Assembly: GCF_003350505.1 (NCBI RefSeq)
Contig: NZ_QQAY01000008.1
Location: 1 to 64,000, forward strand
Direction: 5' to 3'
DNA length: 64,000 bases
Source: Falsibacillus pallidus
GTDB lineage: Bacteria; Bacillota; Bacilli; Bacillales; DSM-25281
Both the position numbers and the translations under genes were made by a program. The notes under the pieces are model-generated. The model saw nothing but the letters and a program-made list of their open reading frames with translations, made no database searches and was not told where the DNA came from. How positions within the stretch are numbered: position 1 is the stretch's first letter; each line of letters opens with the position of its first letter. Shown here one piece after another: positions 19,877 through 29,487 of the stretch.

Positions 19877-20809
19877 TTGCCGATTGCCAATGTGAAAATG
19901 GAAAATGAAGCCGCCTCTTATCAAAAAGGCGCTGCCTTCAATCTCCATGAAGAATTAGGACAGGAGGAGAGCTACCTAAAGGTCATCCTGAAAAAATTCC
20001 TGAAGCACAAGCTTGCGGTGGCGGGCTTGGTCATCTTTTCACTTATCATCCTCATGGCCGTCTTCGCCCCTTGGATAGCGCCGAAAAGTCCTTATTCCAT
20101 CGCAGATGAATTCGCGGCGCCGCCTTCCAAAGCGCATTTGCTTGGAACGGACCAGGTGGGAAGGGATCTATTGAGCAGGCTGATCTACGCCTCCCGAATA
20201 TCCCTTTCAGTGGGGCTCGGAGCAGTCGCCATCTATACCGTCATCGGAACCATCCTCGGTGCTGCTGCCGGCTATTTTGGAAAAGCAGTCGATATGATCA
20301 TCATGAGGATCACGGATGTTTTCATGTCGTTTCCGTATTTGATGGTCATCCTTGTCCTAGTCAGCATTATGGGGCCGAGTTTATTTAATATCATTGTAGT
20401 ACTTGGCCTGCTCGGTTGGCCGCCAATTGCCCGCATCGTCAGGGGGAGCGTCCTTTCCATTAAAGAGCTGGACTATATCAAAGCTGGGGTGGCATTGGGA
20501 TATTCCGCGCCAAAGGTCATTTTTCAGCATATCCTTCCAAATTGTTTAGCACCGATTTTAGTCAATGCGACATTTGGGATTGCATCTGCCATCATCATGG
20601 AAGCTTCTTTAAGTTTTCTTGGAATGGGCGTGCAGCCGCCGACAGCAAGCTGGGGGAATATGCTGACTGAAGCTCAATCGTTGACAGTGCTTGCGTCGCA
20701 GCCGTGGCTTTGGATCCCGCCAGGCATGATGATCCTCTTGTCTGTTCTATCCATCAATTTTATGGGAGATGGACTGAGGGATGCCATGGATCCGAAAAGT
20801 TTAAAATAG
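19877..20809 (+). CDS. Peptide ABC importer permease (DppC/OppC type)
   Basis: A 310-residue permease with an N-terminal cytoplasmic segment, a first helix near residues 45-70, and five further helices. The DppC pattern HLLGTDQVGRDLLSRLIYASRISL is clear (LLGTDQVGRDLLSRLIY), as is the EAA loop around YIKAGVALGYSAPKVIFQHI. It begins with TTG preceded by AAGGAGGGG. An in-frame ATG seven codons on is an alternative start. Confidence 0.92.
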   Translation: MPIANVKMENEAASYQKGAAFNLHEELGQEESYLKVILKKFLKHKLAVAGLVIFSLIILMAVFAPWIAPKSPYSIADEFAAPPSKAHLLGTDQVGRDLLSRLIYASRISLSVGLGAVAIYTVIGTILGAAAGYFGKAVDMIIMRITDVFMSFPYLMVILVLVSIMGPSLFNIIVVLGLLGWPPIARIVRGSVLSIKELDYIKAGVALGYSAPKVIFQHILPNCLAPILVNATFGIASAIIMEASLSFLGMGVQPPTASWGNMLTEAQSLTVLASQPWLWIPPGMMILLSVLSINFMGDGLRDAMDPKSLK

Positions 20810-20837
20810 AAAATTTCAAATTGTGAGCGAGGGGGAA

Positions 20838-22457
20838 ATGAAGATGAAAATTAAGAACATGGCGAAGGTTTGTGCCGCTGCATCCTTTTTATTACTTGGT
20901 GCCTGCAGCAGCGCGGGAACAGGAGGAACAGCGAACGGCGGAGGAAGCAAGACGATGTTTTTAGGGATGGTTAATCCTCCGGTCAATTTCAGCACCATCA
21001 ATTCACCTGATGTGGCCTCATCCTTCATTGAAAAATTTATGTTTGATTCATTTCTTGAAATGGACGGGCCGCAAAACTTTGTTCCAAAGCTCGCGAAATC
21101 CTTTGAAACCACTGATAATCAAACCTTTACGATTAAACTGGATCCAGATGCCAAATGGTCGGATGGAAAACCGGTCACTGCAGAGGATGCGGCCTACACA
21201 TTCAATATGGTGGCCAATCCGAAAGTGGAAACGACAGTAGGAAGCTATTTATCGATGCTCGATGGGCTTGACGACAATGGGAAGCTCAAGGATGGGCAGA
21301 CAGAAATCCCTTCCGTGAAGGTCGTTGATGATAAAACGCTTCAATTCAAAACAAAAGCGCCAGTGGATCCCAATATGATCAAGGAGCAGCTGGGGACCAA
21401 GTTCTTGATTTTGCCTAAACATGTTTTAAGTAAAGTGAAGCCGGAAGACTTAGCGAAAGACTCTTTTTTCTTGAAGCCTGATGTCACCAACGGACCATTT
21501 ACTTTTGTAGAATACAAGAAAAATCAGGATGTCCAGCTAAAAGCAAATCCTGATTACTACGGAGGCAAACCAAAGCTTGAGAACTTATATGTGAAAATCA
21601 TGCCGGCACCTAATCTGGCAGCTCAGCTTCAAACAGGGGAGCTCCATATGAACGTGGGGATCGGCATCGGAAAGATTCCGCCGCAGGATTACAAAAGGGT
21701 CGAAAAGCTTGATAATGTCAGAACGAAATCTGAAAAGACCATCGGATTCCAGACAATGATGTTCAATACGGAGAAAATCAAGGATGCAAAAGTCCGCCAG
21801 GCATTGGTCTATGCACTTGATCGACAGAAAATCGTAGACAAGCTATTAAAAGGATACGGCGAAGTGGTCGATGGACCATATACTTCCGTCAGCCCTTACT
21901 TGGACAAGGATTTGAAAGGGTTTAGCTATGATCCTGAAAAAGCGAAGCAGATGCTGAAGGATGCCGGATGGGACTTCGACAAGACGCTTCAGCTCGTGGT
22001 GCCGATCGGCAACAAAGTACGTGAACAATCAGCCGATATCATCAGTGAAAACCTAAAGGCAGCAGGGGTGAAGGTGAAGACGACTACTTACGACTTCCCG
22101 ACCATCATGCAAAAAGGAAAGGCCGGAGATTACGATCTGCTATTAATGGGCTTTACATTTACACTTGACCCGGAAATCTCTTCTCTGTACAGCAGCTCCG
22201 GTGCCTATAACTATATGAAATACAGCAACCCAAAAGTTGATGAACTTCTATTGAAAGGGAAGTCTGAACCAGATCCTGATAAACGGAAGGAAATCTACTC
22301 AGAACTGCAGAAAATCTGGGATGAAGATATGCCGATCATCACGCTTTACTCTGATGACGACTTTGATGCCATTTCCAAACAAGTGAAAAAAGGAGAGCCG
22401 CGCGTATTCGGCTTCCATAAGGATATAGTGGACTGGTCCGTTGCAGGGGCGAAATAA
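20838..22457 (+). CDS. Peptide ABC importer substrate-binding lipoprotein
   Basis: A 539-residue extracytoplasmic solute-binding protein of family 5 (OppA/DppA). The signal peptide ends in the lipobox LLGAC, making Cys23 the lipid-bound N terminus. The family signature lies near residues 90-115 (FTIKLDPDAKWSDGKPVTAEDAAY, core WSDGKPVTAEDAAY). GAGGGGG lies a few bases before the ATG at 20838; the GTG at 20823 is too far upstream of it, and ATG at 20844 is also possible. It captures the ligand and is last in the operon. Specificity cannot be read from sequence. Confidence 0.92.
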   Translation: MKMKIKNMAKVCAAASFLLLGACSSAGTGGTANGGGSKTMFLGMVNPPVNFSTINSPDVASSFIEKFMFDSFLEMDGPQNFVPKLAKSFETTDNQTFTIKLDPDAKWSDGKPVTAEDAAYTFNMVANPKVETTVGSYLSMLDGLDDNGKLKDGQTEIPSVKVVDDKTLQFKTKAPVDPNMIKEQLGTKFLILPKHVLSKVKPEDLAKDSFFLKPDVTNGPFTFVEYKKNQDVQLKANPDYYGGKPKLENLYVKIMPAPNLAAQLQTGELHMNVGIGIGKIPPQDYKRVEKLDNVRTKSEKTIGFQTMMFNTEKIKDAKVRQALVYALDRQKIVDKLLKGYGEVVDGPYTSVSPYLDKDLKGFSYDPEKAKQMLKDAGWDFDKTLQLVVPIGNKVREQSADIISENLKAAGVKVKTTTYDFPTIMQKGKAGDYDLLLMGFTFTLDPEISSLYSSSGAYNYMKYSNPKVDELLLKGKSEPDPDKRKEIYSELQKIWDEDMPIITLYSDDDFDAISKQVKKGEPRVFGFHKDIVDWSVAGAK

Positions 22458-22469
22458 TAGAGTAATAGC

Positions 22470-22499
22470 AAAAGAGAAGGCGAATTAGCCTTCTCTTTT
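22470..22499. terminator. Bidirectional terminator
   Basis: AAAAGAGAAGGC pairs perfectly with GCCTTCTCTTTT around a six-base loop. It lies between the converging importer and SLH protein genes and can serve both. Confidence 0.9.
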
Positions 22500-22501
22500 G
22501 C

Positions 22502-23620
22502 TTAGTTTTGTGAAATTGATGCCGCTTCGTCAGCGAGTGTTTCTTCTTGCTCGTCATCCATAACGACGTTGTAGACTTTCCAGCTGCCATCTTCTGTTTT
22601 CTTTAGGTAGGCAGTGTTCGAGCCGTTTACGTTCAAGGAGAAGTTTCCATCAGGGAAAGTGCTTGTCACTTTGTATTGGAAATCATTCACGTGAACTTTT
22701 GCAAAATGTGTGCTGGAAGAAAGGACTGTCAATGTGAATGGTTTAATGATTTCTATTTTTAATGAAGAACCATCTTCAGTATTATAGGCATCTACCATAT
22801 CAACGTTATCCTGCGACATTGCAAATTGATAGTCAGTTGTAGTTTGATTATATAAATCTGTTAATTTTGCTTTATCCAGAGCGTTCAAATAAGTGATTTC
22901 ATCATTATTAAGTTTTGACACAACATCCATTAAAGCAGAATCTGCTGGTTTATCAACACTTTCCTGCTGCAATGCACGATGGATCATGACCATTGCCTGC
23001 GCACGTGTCGCAAATGTGTGGGGCTTGAATAGTTCCCCATACCCTTTAACAATCCCGTTTGCAGATGTCTTATTGATAGCATCATAGGCGAAATTGTCTT
23101 TTGTCACATCTTTGAATGCGATTCCGTTAGACTTGAATTGAATATTATTTTGGAATGCACGGTAAATCATAGCGGCTGCTTGATCGCGTGTGATTTTTGC
23201 GTTAGGCGCAAAAGTACCGTCAAGTTTCCCGTTTACAATTCCTAAAGAACTTGCAGTTTGGATATATGGGAAAGACCAGTCAGTCTTCTTCACATCGGAA
23301 AATGTCTTAGCAGTCCCGTCCATTTTCAACCCTAAAGCATTGACTAGTATTTTAGTGAATTGCGCTCTAGTAATAGAATCTTCCGGTTTAATATAAACAT
23401 AGGAGAATTCTTCGTCCAACTCGTTGTCATACTCAGTTACGACCTGGCCATCGATGATGCCGGCATTAATGAAATCATCCAATTCGTCATATGCCCAATA
23501 ATCGTAGTCTAAATCTTCCGGGATATACATATCCCATGTTTTCTGCGCCGCAGATGCAGTCGCAAATGGTGCAGAGATTACCGCCAGTGCAAGGACTAGC
23601 AACATAAAAAATTTCTTCAA
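22502..23620 (-). CDS. SLH-domain surface protein
   Basis: A 372-residue exported protein. The signal peptide ends near residue 25 (ASA-AQ). Three S-layer homology domains follow, about 38-98, 106-155 and 168-215, with typical features: DVKKTDWSFPYI, GIVNGKLDGTFAPNAKITRDQAAAM (core NAKITRDQAAAM) and ATRAQAMVMI. These bind the pyruvylated secondary wall polymer and hold the protein on the wall. The remaining 150 residues form a region rich in beta strand with no domain I recognise. SLH2 and SLH3 are canonical; SLH1 is interrupted by an acidic loop. It is transcribed alone. Confidence 0.88.
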   Translation of the reverse strand: MKKFFMLLVLALAVISAPFATASAAQKTWDMYIPEDLDYDYWAYDELDDFINAGIIDGQVVTEYDNELDEEFSYVYIKPEDSITRAQFTKILVNALGLKMDGTAKTFSDVKKTDWSFPYIQTASSLGIVNGKLDGTFAPNAKITRDQAAAMIYRAFQNNIQFKSNGIAFKDVTKDNFAYDAINKTSANGIVKGYGELFKPHTFATRAQAMVMIHRALQQESVDKPADSALMDVVSKLNNDEITYLNALDKAKLTDLYNQTTTDYQFAMSQDNVDMVDAYNTEDGSSLKIEIIKPFTLTVLSSSTHFAKVHVNDFQYKVTSTFPDGNFSLNVNGSNTAYLKKTEDGSWKVYNVVMDDEQEETLADEAASISQN

Positions 23621-23801
23621 TCTGTGTGACTCCCCTCAATATATATGGACTAAATCCAAACTTAATTATATGGTTTGTTAAAAATGTTACAAGTGGATAT
23701 TAGTGGGAAAATAATGAGTTTTTTCTATTAAATATGTAGTCAATTTCTAGAAGATTTTTGCTATAATAAGTGAAAAGATGGAAATAGAAAGGAAGATACA
23801 T

Positions 23802-24416
23802 ATGTTTAAAAAAATCGCTGCCGATGCACTGGGACTCTCTGATATCGGGACAATCATCTCACCTGCGGATTATGACAAAACAGATGCAGACGACTATGTG
23901 ATGCATGAAGATGATGAAAAAATTTACTTCTTGATTAAAACAAAAGCAGATGAATACTGCTTTACCAATCTTGCCATCATCCATGTAGACGGGGAAAGCG
24001 CCGTATCCTCCAAGCGGACATTGAAGAGATATCCATATTCCCAATATAAGATTTCCCATGTCCTGCTTGAGACTGCCGGAAAAATCGATATGGACGTTGA
24101 AATCAAATTCATGGTTGGAAACGAGAAGTTTGACATTGATGTCCGCAAAGACCAAATCGAACAATTGAAGGATTTGTACAAATCTCTACTTAGAATCGCA
24201 GAGATCACACATGAAAACAGCATCCATATGGATATGGCAGCGCAGAGCCTGGACAAAGCAGTCTCTATTTTGCAAAACTCCCGTACAGATGACCAGAACC
24301 TTTCTGACACATATAAAAACCTTACAGATTTCGGCTTCACCTGGATGACTTCCGTCCGTGAACAGTACCACGAAAAAGATTTTGGAAGCGTCTATGAAAA
24401 ATATATTAATAACTAA
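23802..24416 (+). CDS. yvbH: PH-domain protein YvbH
   Basis: A 204-residue cytoplasmic protein resembling B. subtilis YvbH. The N-terminal two thirds form a bacterial PH-like domain (IYFLIKTKADEYCFTNLAIIHVDG, core DEYCFTNLAIIHVDG), and the C-terminal helical part matches the YvbH oligomerisation extension. Its role is not established. The start is the ATG at 23802 with GAAAGGAAG upstream; an in-frame ATG 24 bases earlier overlaps that region and would add eight residues. A TATAAT at 23763-23768 may be its -10. Confidence 0.85.
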   Translation: MFKKIAADALGLSDIGTIISPADYDKTDADDYVMHEDDEKIYFLIKTKADEYCFTNLAIIHVDGESAVSSKRTLKRYPYSQYKISHVLLETAGKIDMDVEIKFMVGNEKFDIDVRKDQIEQLKDLYKSLLRIAEITHENSIHMDMAAQSLDKAVSILQNSRTDDQNLSDTYKNLTDFGFTWMTSVREQYHEKDFGSVYEKYINN

Positions 24417-24429
24417 TTTGCAATCGAGA

Positions 24430-24456
24430 AGGCTCGCCGTTTAGGCGGGTCTTTTT
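24430..24456 (+). terminator. yvbH terminator
   Basis: AGGCTCGCC pairs with GGCGGGTCT (two G-U pairs) around GTTTA, followed by T-rich sequence. Confidence 0.8.
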
Positions 24457-24540
24457 ATGTGTGTAATGGTTGGGTTCTTTAAAAATATGAAAGCGGTTTT
24501 GCAGGAAAAAAGAAGGAGACAACGAATTGCATAAATATGC

Positions 24541-24555
24541 CATGTTTGAAACATG
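24541..24555 (+). promoter_or_regulatory. Palindrome upstream of fdhA
   Basis: CATGTTTGAAACATG is a perfect 7-1-7 palindrome ending six bases before the candidate sigma-B -35 box. It is well placed for a regulator; the protein is unknown. Confidence 0.4.
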
Positions 24556-24561
24556 TATAGC

Positions 24562-24587
24562 GTTTACTCCTTTTAGTGAGAGGGTAT
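24562..24587 (+). promoter_or_regulatory. fdhA: Candidate sigma-B promoter of fdhA
   Basis: GTTTAC (24562-24567) and GGGTAT (24582-24587) are 14 bases apart. The sigma-B consensus is GTTTAA, 13-15 bases, GGGWAT, so only one base differs. To my knowledge the B. subtilis relatives yjgC-yjgD belong to the sigma-B regulon. Confidence 0.6.
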
Positions 24588-24637
24588 CATGTTGAATAGC
24601 GTCTGAATTTTAAAAAAGTACAGAAAGGGGTATGATC

Positions 24638-27595
24638 TTGTCTGACTTATTACATATCAAATTAAATGGAGCGGATATTGAAGCGGCAGGGGATCAAACA
24701 ATCCTCGACCTTGTAAACGGAAGCTCCGTTGAAGTGCCTCACGTATGCTATCATCCCAGCCTTGGCCCCATCGAAACCTGCGATACGTGTTTAGTGAGGG
24801 TAAATGGCGAATTTGTCCGTGCCTGCTCCACCAAACTTAAGGATGGAGATATGGTGGACACGATTTCTGATGAAGTAAAAGAAGCCCAGATGATTGGGAT
24901 CAACAGGATCCTCGGAAATCATGAGCTTTATTGCACTGTCTGCGACTACAACAATGGTTCCTGCGAAGTCCATAATGCTGTAAGGGAAATGCACGTGAAT
25001 CACCAGACCATCCCGTTTTCACAGAAGCCTTATCCTGAAGACAACTCCAATCCATTTTACCGGTACGATCCGGACCAGTGCATCCTTTGCGGGCGCTGTG
25101 TTGAGGCATGCCAGGATGTCCAGGTGACAGAAACTTTATCCATCGATTGGAGTCTTGAGAGGCCGCGTGTCATTTGGGATAACAATGTGCCAATCAATGA
25201 ATCTTCTTGCGTTTCTTGCGGACACTGCTCCACTGTCTGTCCTTGCAATGCCATGATGGAAAAAGGAATGGTAGGGGAAACCGGCTATCTGACCGGCATC
25301 GCTAAAAAGACCCTCAGACCTATGATTGAAATAACCAAAAATGTAGAAACCGGTTATGGCTCCATTTTGACCATTTCAGATATGGAATCGGTCATGAGGG
25401 AAGAAAGAATCAAGAAAACGAAGACCGTTTGTACATTCTGCGGGGTTGGCTGTTCCTTCGATGTTTGGACAAAGGGACGCGAAATTTTGAAAGTAGAACC
25501 TCAGCAGGATTCGCCTGCCAATGGAATTTCAACATGTGTCAAAGGGAAATTCGGCTGGGATTTCGTCAACAGTGAAGAACGCCTGACCAAGCCGTTGATC
25601 CGTGAAGGGGATACGTTCAGGGAAGCAGAGTGGGATGAAGCCTTAACCCTAATCTCCAGTAAGTTTAACGAAATCAAAAAAGAGCATGGACCGGATGCGC
25701 TTACATTCATCAGCTCCTCCAAGTGTACCAACGAGGAATCCTATTTAATGCAGAAGCTGGCAAGGGCTGTCATCGGTACGAACAATATCGACAACTGTTC
25801 CCGCTACTGTCAGACCCCTGCGACGATGGGCCTTTCACGAACCGTCGGATATGGCGGGGACGCCGGCACCATCAAGGATATTGAAAACGCCGGCCTAATT
25901 TTAGTTGTCGGGTCAAATACATCTGAATCCCATCCGGTGCTGGCAACGAGAGTGAAAAGATCCCATAAACTGCGTGGTCAGAAGCTGATCGTGGCGGATA
26001 TCCGCAAACATGAAATGGCCGAGCGTTCGGATTTATTCATACAGCCGAAACCGGGCTCCGACATCGTCTGGCTTTCCGCTGTCACCAAATATATCATCGA
26101 CCAGGGATGGGCGGATGCATCATTTATCCGGAACCGCGTAAATGGTTTTGAAGAGTACAAATCCAACTTGGAAAAATTCACATTGGAATATGCAGAAAAG
26201 GCGACAGGCATCAGCCAGGAGACATTGATCCAGATCGCAGAGACGATCCATGAAGCAGATGGCACATGCATTCTGTGGGCCATGGGGGTCACTCAGCATC
26301 TTGGCGGAAGCGACACAAGCACCGCCATTTCCAATCTCCTTCTTGTGACAGGAAACTATGGAAGACCGGGAGCAGGTGCGTATCCTCTTCGCGGGCATAA
26401 CAATGTCCAAGGGGCAAGCGATTTTGGCAGCATGCCGAACCAGTTCCCATCCTATGAAAAAGTAGCGGATGATAAAGTCCGTGAGAAATATGAACGCGGC
26501 TGGGGCGTAAAGCTTCCGGCAGAACCTGGATTGAATAACCATGAAATGATCAAGGGCATCCATGACGGACATGTGAAAGCCATGTATGTCAAAGGCGAAG
26601 AAATGGGCGTTGTAGATTCCAACTTGAATTTTGTCCATGAAGCTTTTGAAAAACTGGATTTCTTCGTGGTTCAGGATATTTTCTTCTCAAGAACTGCGCA
26701 ATTTGCAGATGTCGTCCTGCCAGCAAGCCCGAGCCTTGAAAAAGAAGGGACATTCACAAATACTGAGCGAAGGATCCAGCGTTTGTATCAAGTGTTTGAA
26801 CCGCTTGGGGATTCAAAGCCTGACTGGGTCATCCTGACTGAAATCGCGAACCGGATGGGTGCCAACTGGAACTACAGCCACCCGAGCGACATCATGGCAG
26901 AAGCTGTGCAGCTTGCACCTCTTTTTGCCGGAGTCAATTATGAAAGGCTTGAAGGATATAAAAGCCTATGCTGGCCGGTCGAATCGGACGGAAGGGATAC
27001 GCCGCTTCTTTTCACAGAAGACTTCCCATTTGATGATGGAAGGGCGAAACTTTATCCGGTCGATTGGACAGAGCCGCTGGAATTCGATGAGCAGTATGAT
27101 ATCCATGTCAACAATGGACGCCTTCTTGAGCATTTCCATGAAGGCAATTTAACCTATAAATCCAAAGGGATCTCTGAAAAGACGCCAAGCACCTTCCTGG
27201 AAGTTTCACCAGAGCTTGCAAAGGAAAGGGGCTTGAAGGATGGAACGCTAGTAAGGTTGTCCACTCCTTATGGAAACCTGAAAGTGAAATGCCATATCAC
27301 CGATCGGGTGAAAGGCAAGGAAGTTTACCTGCCGATGAACGATTCCGGCGATTCAGCCATCAACCTTCTTACAAGCAGCAAGGCCGACAAAGATACGGAT
27401 ACCCCTGCTTATAAAGAGGTAAAGGCGAAGCTTGAGATTTTAAGCCAGGAAGGAGTCAATCCACTTCCGAAAATCAACCACCGCTATGGAAACCCTCAGC
27501 CGCAATTAGGCGTGCAGGTCCAGAAGAAATGGGCAAGGGAAGACTATGTATTCCCAGGTGACCTTGTGCGGAAGGAGGAAAAGAAACATGGCTAA
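24638..27595 (+). CDS. fdhA: Formate dehydrogenase alpha subunit (YjgC/FdhA type)
   Basis: A 985-residue cytoplasmic molybdenum enzyme expected to oxidise formate to CO2. Domains in order: an N-terminal 2Fe-2S domain (Cys37, 48, 51, 63); a NuoG-like Cys group (99, 102, 109); two 4Fe-4S clusters (148, 151, 154, 158 and 191, 194, 197, 201); the 4Fe-4S of the catalytic part (265, 268, 272, 300); the bis-MGD-binding body; and a C-terminal cofactor domain. The active-site position holds Cys391 in SRYCQTPAT instead of selenocysteine, and Gln follows where the well-studied enzymes have His. TTG at 24638 is preferred because AAAGGGG ends seven bases upstream; an ATG six bases earlier touches the ribosome site. 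Its stop overlaps the DUF1641 gene by eight bases. Confidence 0.88.
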   Translation: MSDLLHIKLNGADIEAAGDQTILDLVNGSSVEVPHVCYHPSLGPIETCDTCLVRVNGEFVRACSTKLKDGDMVDTISDEVKEAQMIGINRILGNHELYCTVCDYNNGSCEVHNAVREMHVNHQTIPFSQKPYPEDNSNPFYRYDPDQCILCGRCVEACQDVQVTETLSIDWSLERPRVIWDNNVPINESSCVSCGHCSTVCPCNAMMEKGMVGETGYLTGIAKKTLRPMIEITKNVETGYGSILTISDMESVMREERIKKTKTVCTFCGVGCSFDVWTKGREILKVEPQQDSPANGISTCVKGKFGWDFVNSEERLTKPLIREGDTFREAEWDEALTLISSKFNEIKKEHGPDALTFISSSKCTNEESYLMQKLARAVIGTNNIDNCSRYCQTPATMGLSRTVGYGGDAGTIKDIENAGLILVVGSNTSESHPVLATRVKRSHKLRGQKLIVADIRKHEMAERSDLFIQPKPGSDIVWLSAVTKYIIDQGWADASFIRNRVNGFEEYKSNLEKFTLEYAEKATGISQETLIQIAETIHEADGTCILWAMGVTQHLGGSDTSTAISNLLLVTGNYGRPGAGAYPLRGHNNVQGASDFGSMPNQFPSYEKVADDKVREKYERGWGVKLPAEPGLNNHEMIKGIHDGHVKAMYVKGEEMGVVDSNLNFVHEAFEKLDFFVVQDIFFSRTAQFADVVLPASPSLEKEGTFTNTERRIQRLYQVFEPLGDSKPDWVILTEIANRMGANWNYSHPSDIMAEAVQLAPLFAGVNYERLEGYKSLCWPVESDGRDTPLLFTEDFPFDDGRAKLYPVDWTEPLEFDEQYDIHVNNGRLLEHFHEGNLTYKSKGISEKTPSTFLEVSPELAKERGLKDGTLVRLSTPYGNLKVKCHITDRVKGKEVYLPMNDSGDSAINLLTSSKADKDTDTPAYKEVKAKLEILSQEGVNPLPKINHRYGNPQPQLGVQVQKKWAREDYVFPGDLVRKEEKKHG

Positions 27596-28136
27596 AGCAA
27601 CCACCAATATCCAGCAGATGGTCATGACCGAAGAGGAAAAGCGGACGAAAGATTTGCGGGAAGTCGAGGATGCCCTCATAAAAAACAAGACAGCCATATT
27701 GGAATCACTCGACATTCTTGGACATATGCATGATAGAGGGATATTGTCCATGTTGCAAGGTCTATTGGGCCAAGGGGATAAAGTTCTTGATGTTCTTGTC
27801 CACGCTGTCGATAAACCTGAAAATACTAATACAATCAAAAATCTACTGCTTATGTTCGGGGTTCTTGGCACTCTGGATGTCAAGCATCTTGAGCCGCTGC
27901 TGCTGAAAATCAATGCAGGAATCGCCCGAGTCAATTCTGAGGTGAAAGACAAGGAAGAGAAGAAAACAAGCTACTTTGAATTGGCCAAATCATTAAAGGA
28001 TCCGGAGGTCAATCGAACAATCACCATGGCGCTCAATTTCTTGAAAGGCATGGGAGAAGCAACAGAACACATGGAAAAAACCACTAATGATACAAGGGAT
28101 CAAGTGAAAAACAAGGAAAAGACGTTCAAGGTTTGA
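27588..28136 (+). CDS. DUF1641 protein, formate dehydrogenase partner (YjgD-like)
   Basis: A 182-residue soluble protein with the DUF1641 core at about residues 55-140, including LDILGHMHDRGILSML and LLLMFGVLGTLDV. The C terminus is charged and probably helical. DUF1641 genes regularly follow this type of formate dehydrogenase gene and the protein is thought to be a subunit or assembly factor; that role is by association. GGAGG lies ten bases before the ATG at 27588, which overlaps the fdhA stop by eight bases, so coupling is likely. The frame stays open for 42 bases upstream without a start signal. Confidence 0.82.
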   Translation: MAKATTNIQQMVMTEEEKRTKDLREVEDALIKNKTAILESLDILGHMHDRGILSMLQGLLGQGDKVLDVLVHAVDKPENTNTIKNLLLMFGVLGTLDVKHLEPLLLKINAGIARVNSEVKDKEEKKTSYFELAKSLKDPEVNRTITMALNFLKGMGEATEHMEKTTNDTRDQVKNKEKTFKV

Positions 28137-28220
28137 TTTAAGGGGAGGCAAGCGGATGGACATTCGTTTCATCCGCTTGTCAAAATGAAAAATCGGACAA
28201 AGGAAAGAGGGAAACCAAAT

Positions 28221-29486
28221 ATGGGGAAAACGAAGAATCGCTGGCTGATTGCTGCCGCCGCCGTGGGGATTCACATTTCAATTGGTTCTGTATATTCCTG
28301 GAGTGTTTTCACAAACCCGCTGAAAGATAAGCATGGGTGGGATTTGAGCGCTGTATCGCTGACATTCAGCATTGCTATCCTATTTCTTGGTCTTTCTGCA
28401 GCATTCATGGGGCATTTTGTTGAACGATACGGCCCGCGGAAATCGGGCATCATTGCATCCCTTTGTTTCGGGATCGGCCTTATTGGCGCCGGTTTTGCAG
28501 ATAGTATCGGGTCTTTGTATTTATTATATTTCTTCTATGGAATGCTTGGCGGAATCGGCCTTGGAATCGGGTACATCACACCGGTTTCATCACTCGTCAA
28601 ATGGTTCCCGGATCGCCGCGGCTTGGCAACCGGGCTCGCCATCATGGGATTTGGGTTTGCTTCATTGATTGCCAGTCCGATTATTGCCAAACTGATTACA
28701 AATGTCGGCATCAGCAATACCTTCTACCTCCTTGGCGCTGTCTACTTCGTCATCATGATCCTTTCATCCCTTTATTTGGCGCCTCCTGAAGAAGGCTGGA
28801 TGCCTGCTGGAATGAAAGAGGATGAGAAGAAAGCAGAGAACTCATCAGGAGACTTGGCGCAGCTGACCGCAAATGAAGCGGTCAAAACCATTCGATTCTG
28901 GGCGCTGTGGGCCATGCTCTTCATCAACGTCACCTGTGGGATTGCCGTGATTTCCGTCGCTTCTCCGATGGCGCAGGATATCGCTGGTCTTAGTGCAGCG
29001 GCTGCCGCAACGATGGTCGGCATCATGGGGCTTTTCAATGGATTTGGCCGAATCGGATGGGCTTCCATTTCAGACTATATCGGACGTCCGAACGTGTATA
29101 CAATCTTTTTCATCCTTCAGACTGTCGCATTCCTTTTACTTCCGAATGTCACAAATGCTTTGCTGTTCCAAATCATCATCTTCGTGATTTTAACGTGCTA
29201 TGGAGGTGGATTTGCATCCATTCCTGCCTATATCGGCGACTTGTTTGGCACGAAGGAACTTGGAGCGATTCATGGATACATCCTTACAGCATGGGCTGCA
29301 GCAGGGCTGGTCGGACCACTGGTTGTTTCGTGGATCCGTGAAACCACTGACAGCTATTCGTTGACCCTTTATATTTTTGTAGCGGCATTTGTCGTTGCGC
29401 TGATCATTTCTCTCTTGATCCGTGTCAATATTAAAAAGCTCCGGATGAAAATGGATAACCACTCATCCGAAGTAGTGAATCACTGA
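28221..29486 (+). CDS. MFS transporter, oxalate/formate antiporter family
   Basis: A 421-residue major facilitator with 12 membrane segments. It belongs to the oxalate:formate antiporter group, shown by the N-terminal IHISIGSVYSWSVF and ERYGPRKSG after helix 2, plus GYITPVSSLVKWFPDRRGLA (core SLVKWFPDRRGLA). Its place behind fdhA suggests formate or a related monocarboxylate as substrate; this is inference, since many members carry other acids. The start is the ATG at 28221 with AAAGAGGG upstream. It lies 84 bases after the DUF1641 gene and has its own terminator. Confidence 0.85.
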   Translation: MGKTKNRWLIAAAAVGIHISIGSVYSWSVFTNPLKDKHGWDLSAVSLTFSIAILFLGLSAAFMGHFVERYGPRKSGIIASLCFGIGLIGAGFADSIGSLYLLYFFYGMLGGIGLGIGYITPVSSLVKWFPDRRGLATGLAIMGFGFASLIASPIIAKLITNVGISNTFYLLGAVYFVIMILSSLYLAPPEEGWMPAGMKEDEKKAENSSGDLAQLTANEAVKTIRFWALWAMLFINVTCGIAVISVASPMAQDIAGLSAAAAATMVGIMGLFNGFGRIGWASISDYIGRPNVYTIFFILQTVAFLLLPNVTNALLFQIIIFVILTCYGGGFASIPAYIGDLFGTKELGAIHGYILTAWAAAGLVGPLVVSWIRETTDSYSLTLYIFVAAFVVALIISLLIRVNIKKLRMKMDNHSSEVVNH

Positions 29487-29487
29487 T

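Noticed and set aside
24487-24501. cre-like sequence ATGAAAGCGGTTTTG before fdhA
   Set aside because: Three mismatches to the symmetrical cre core, and it lies well upstream of the candidate promoter; too weak to list.
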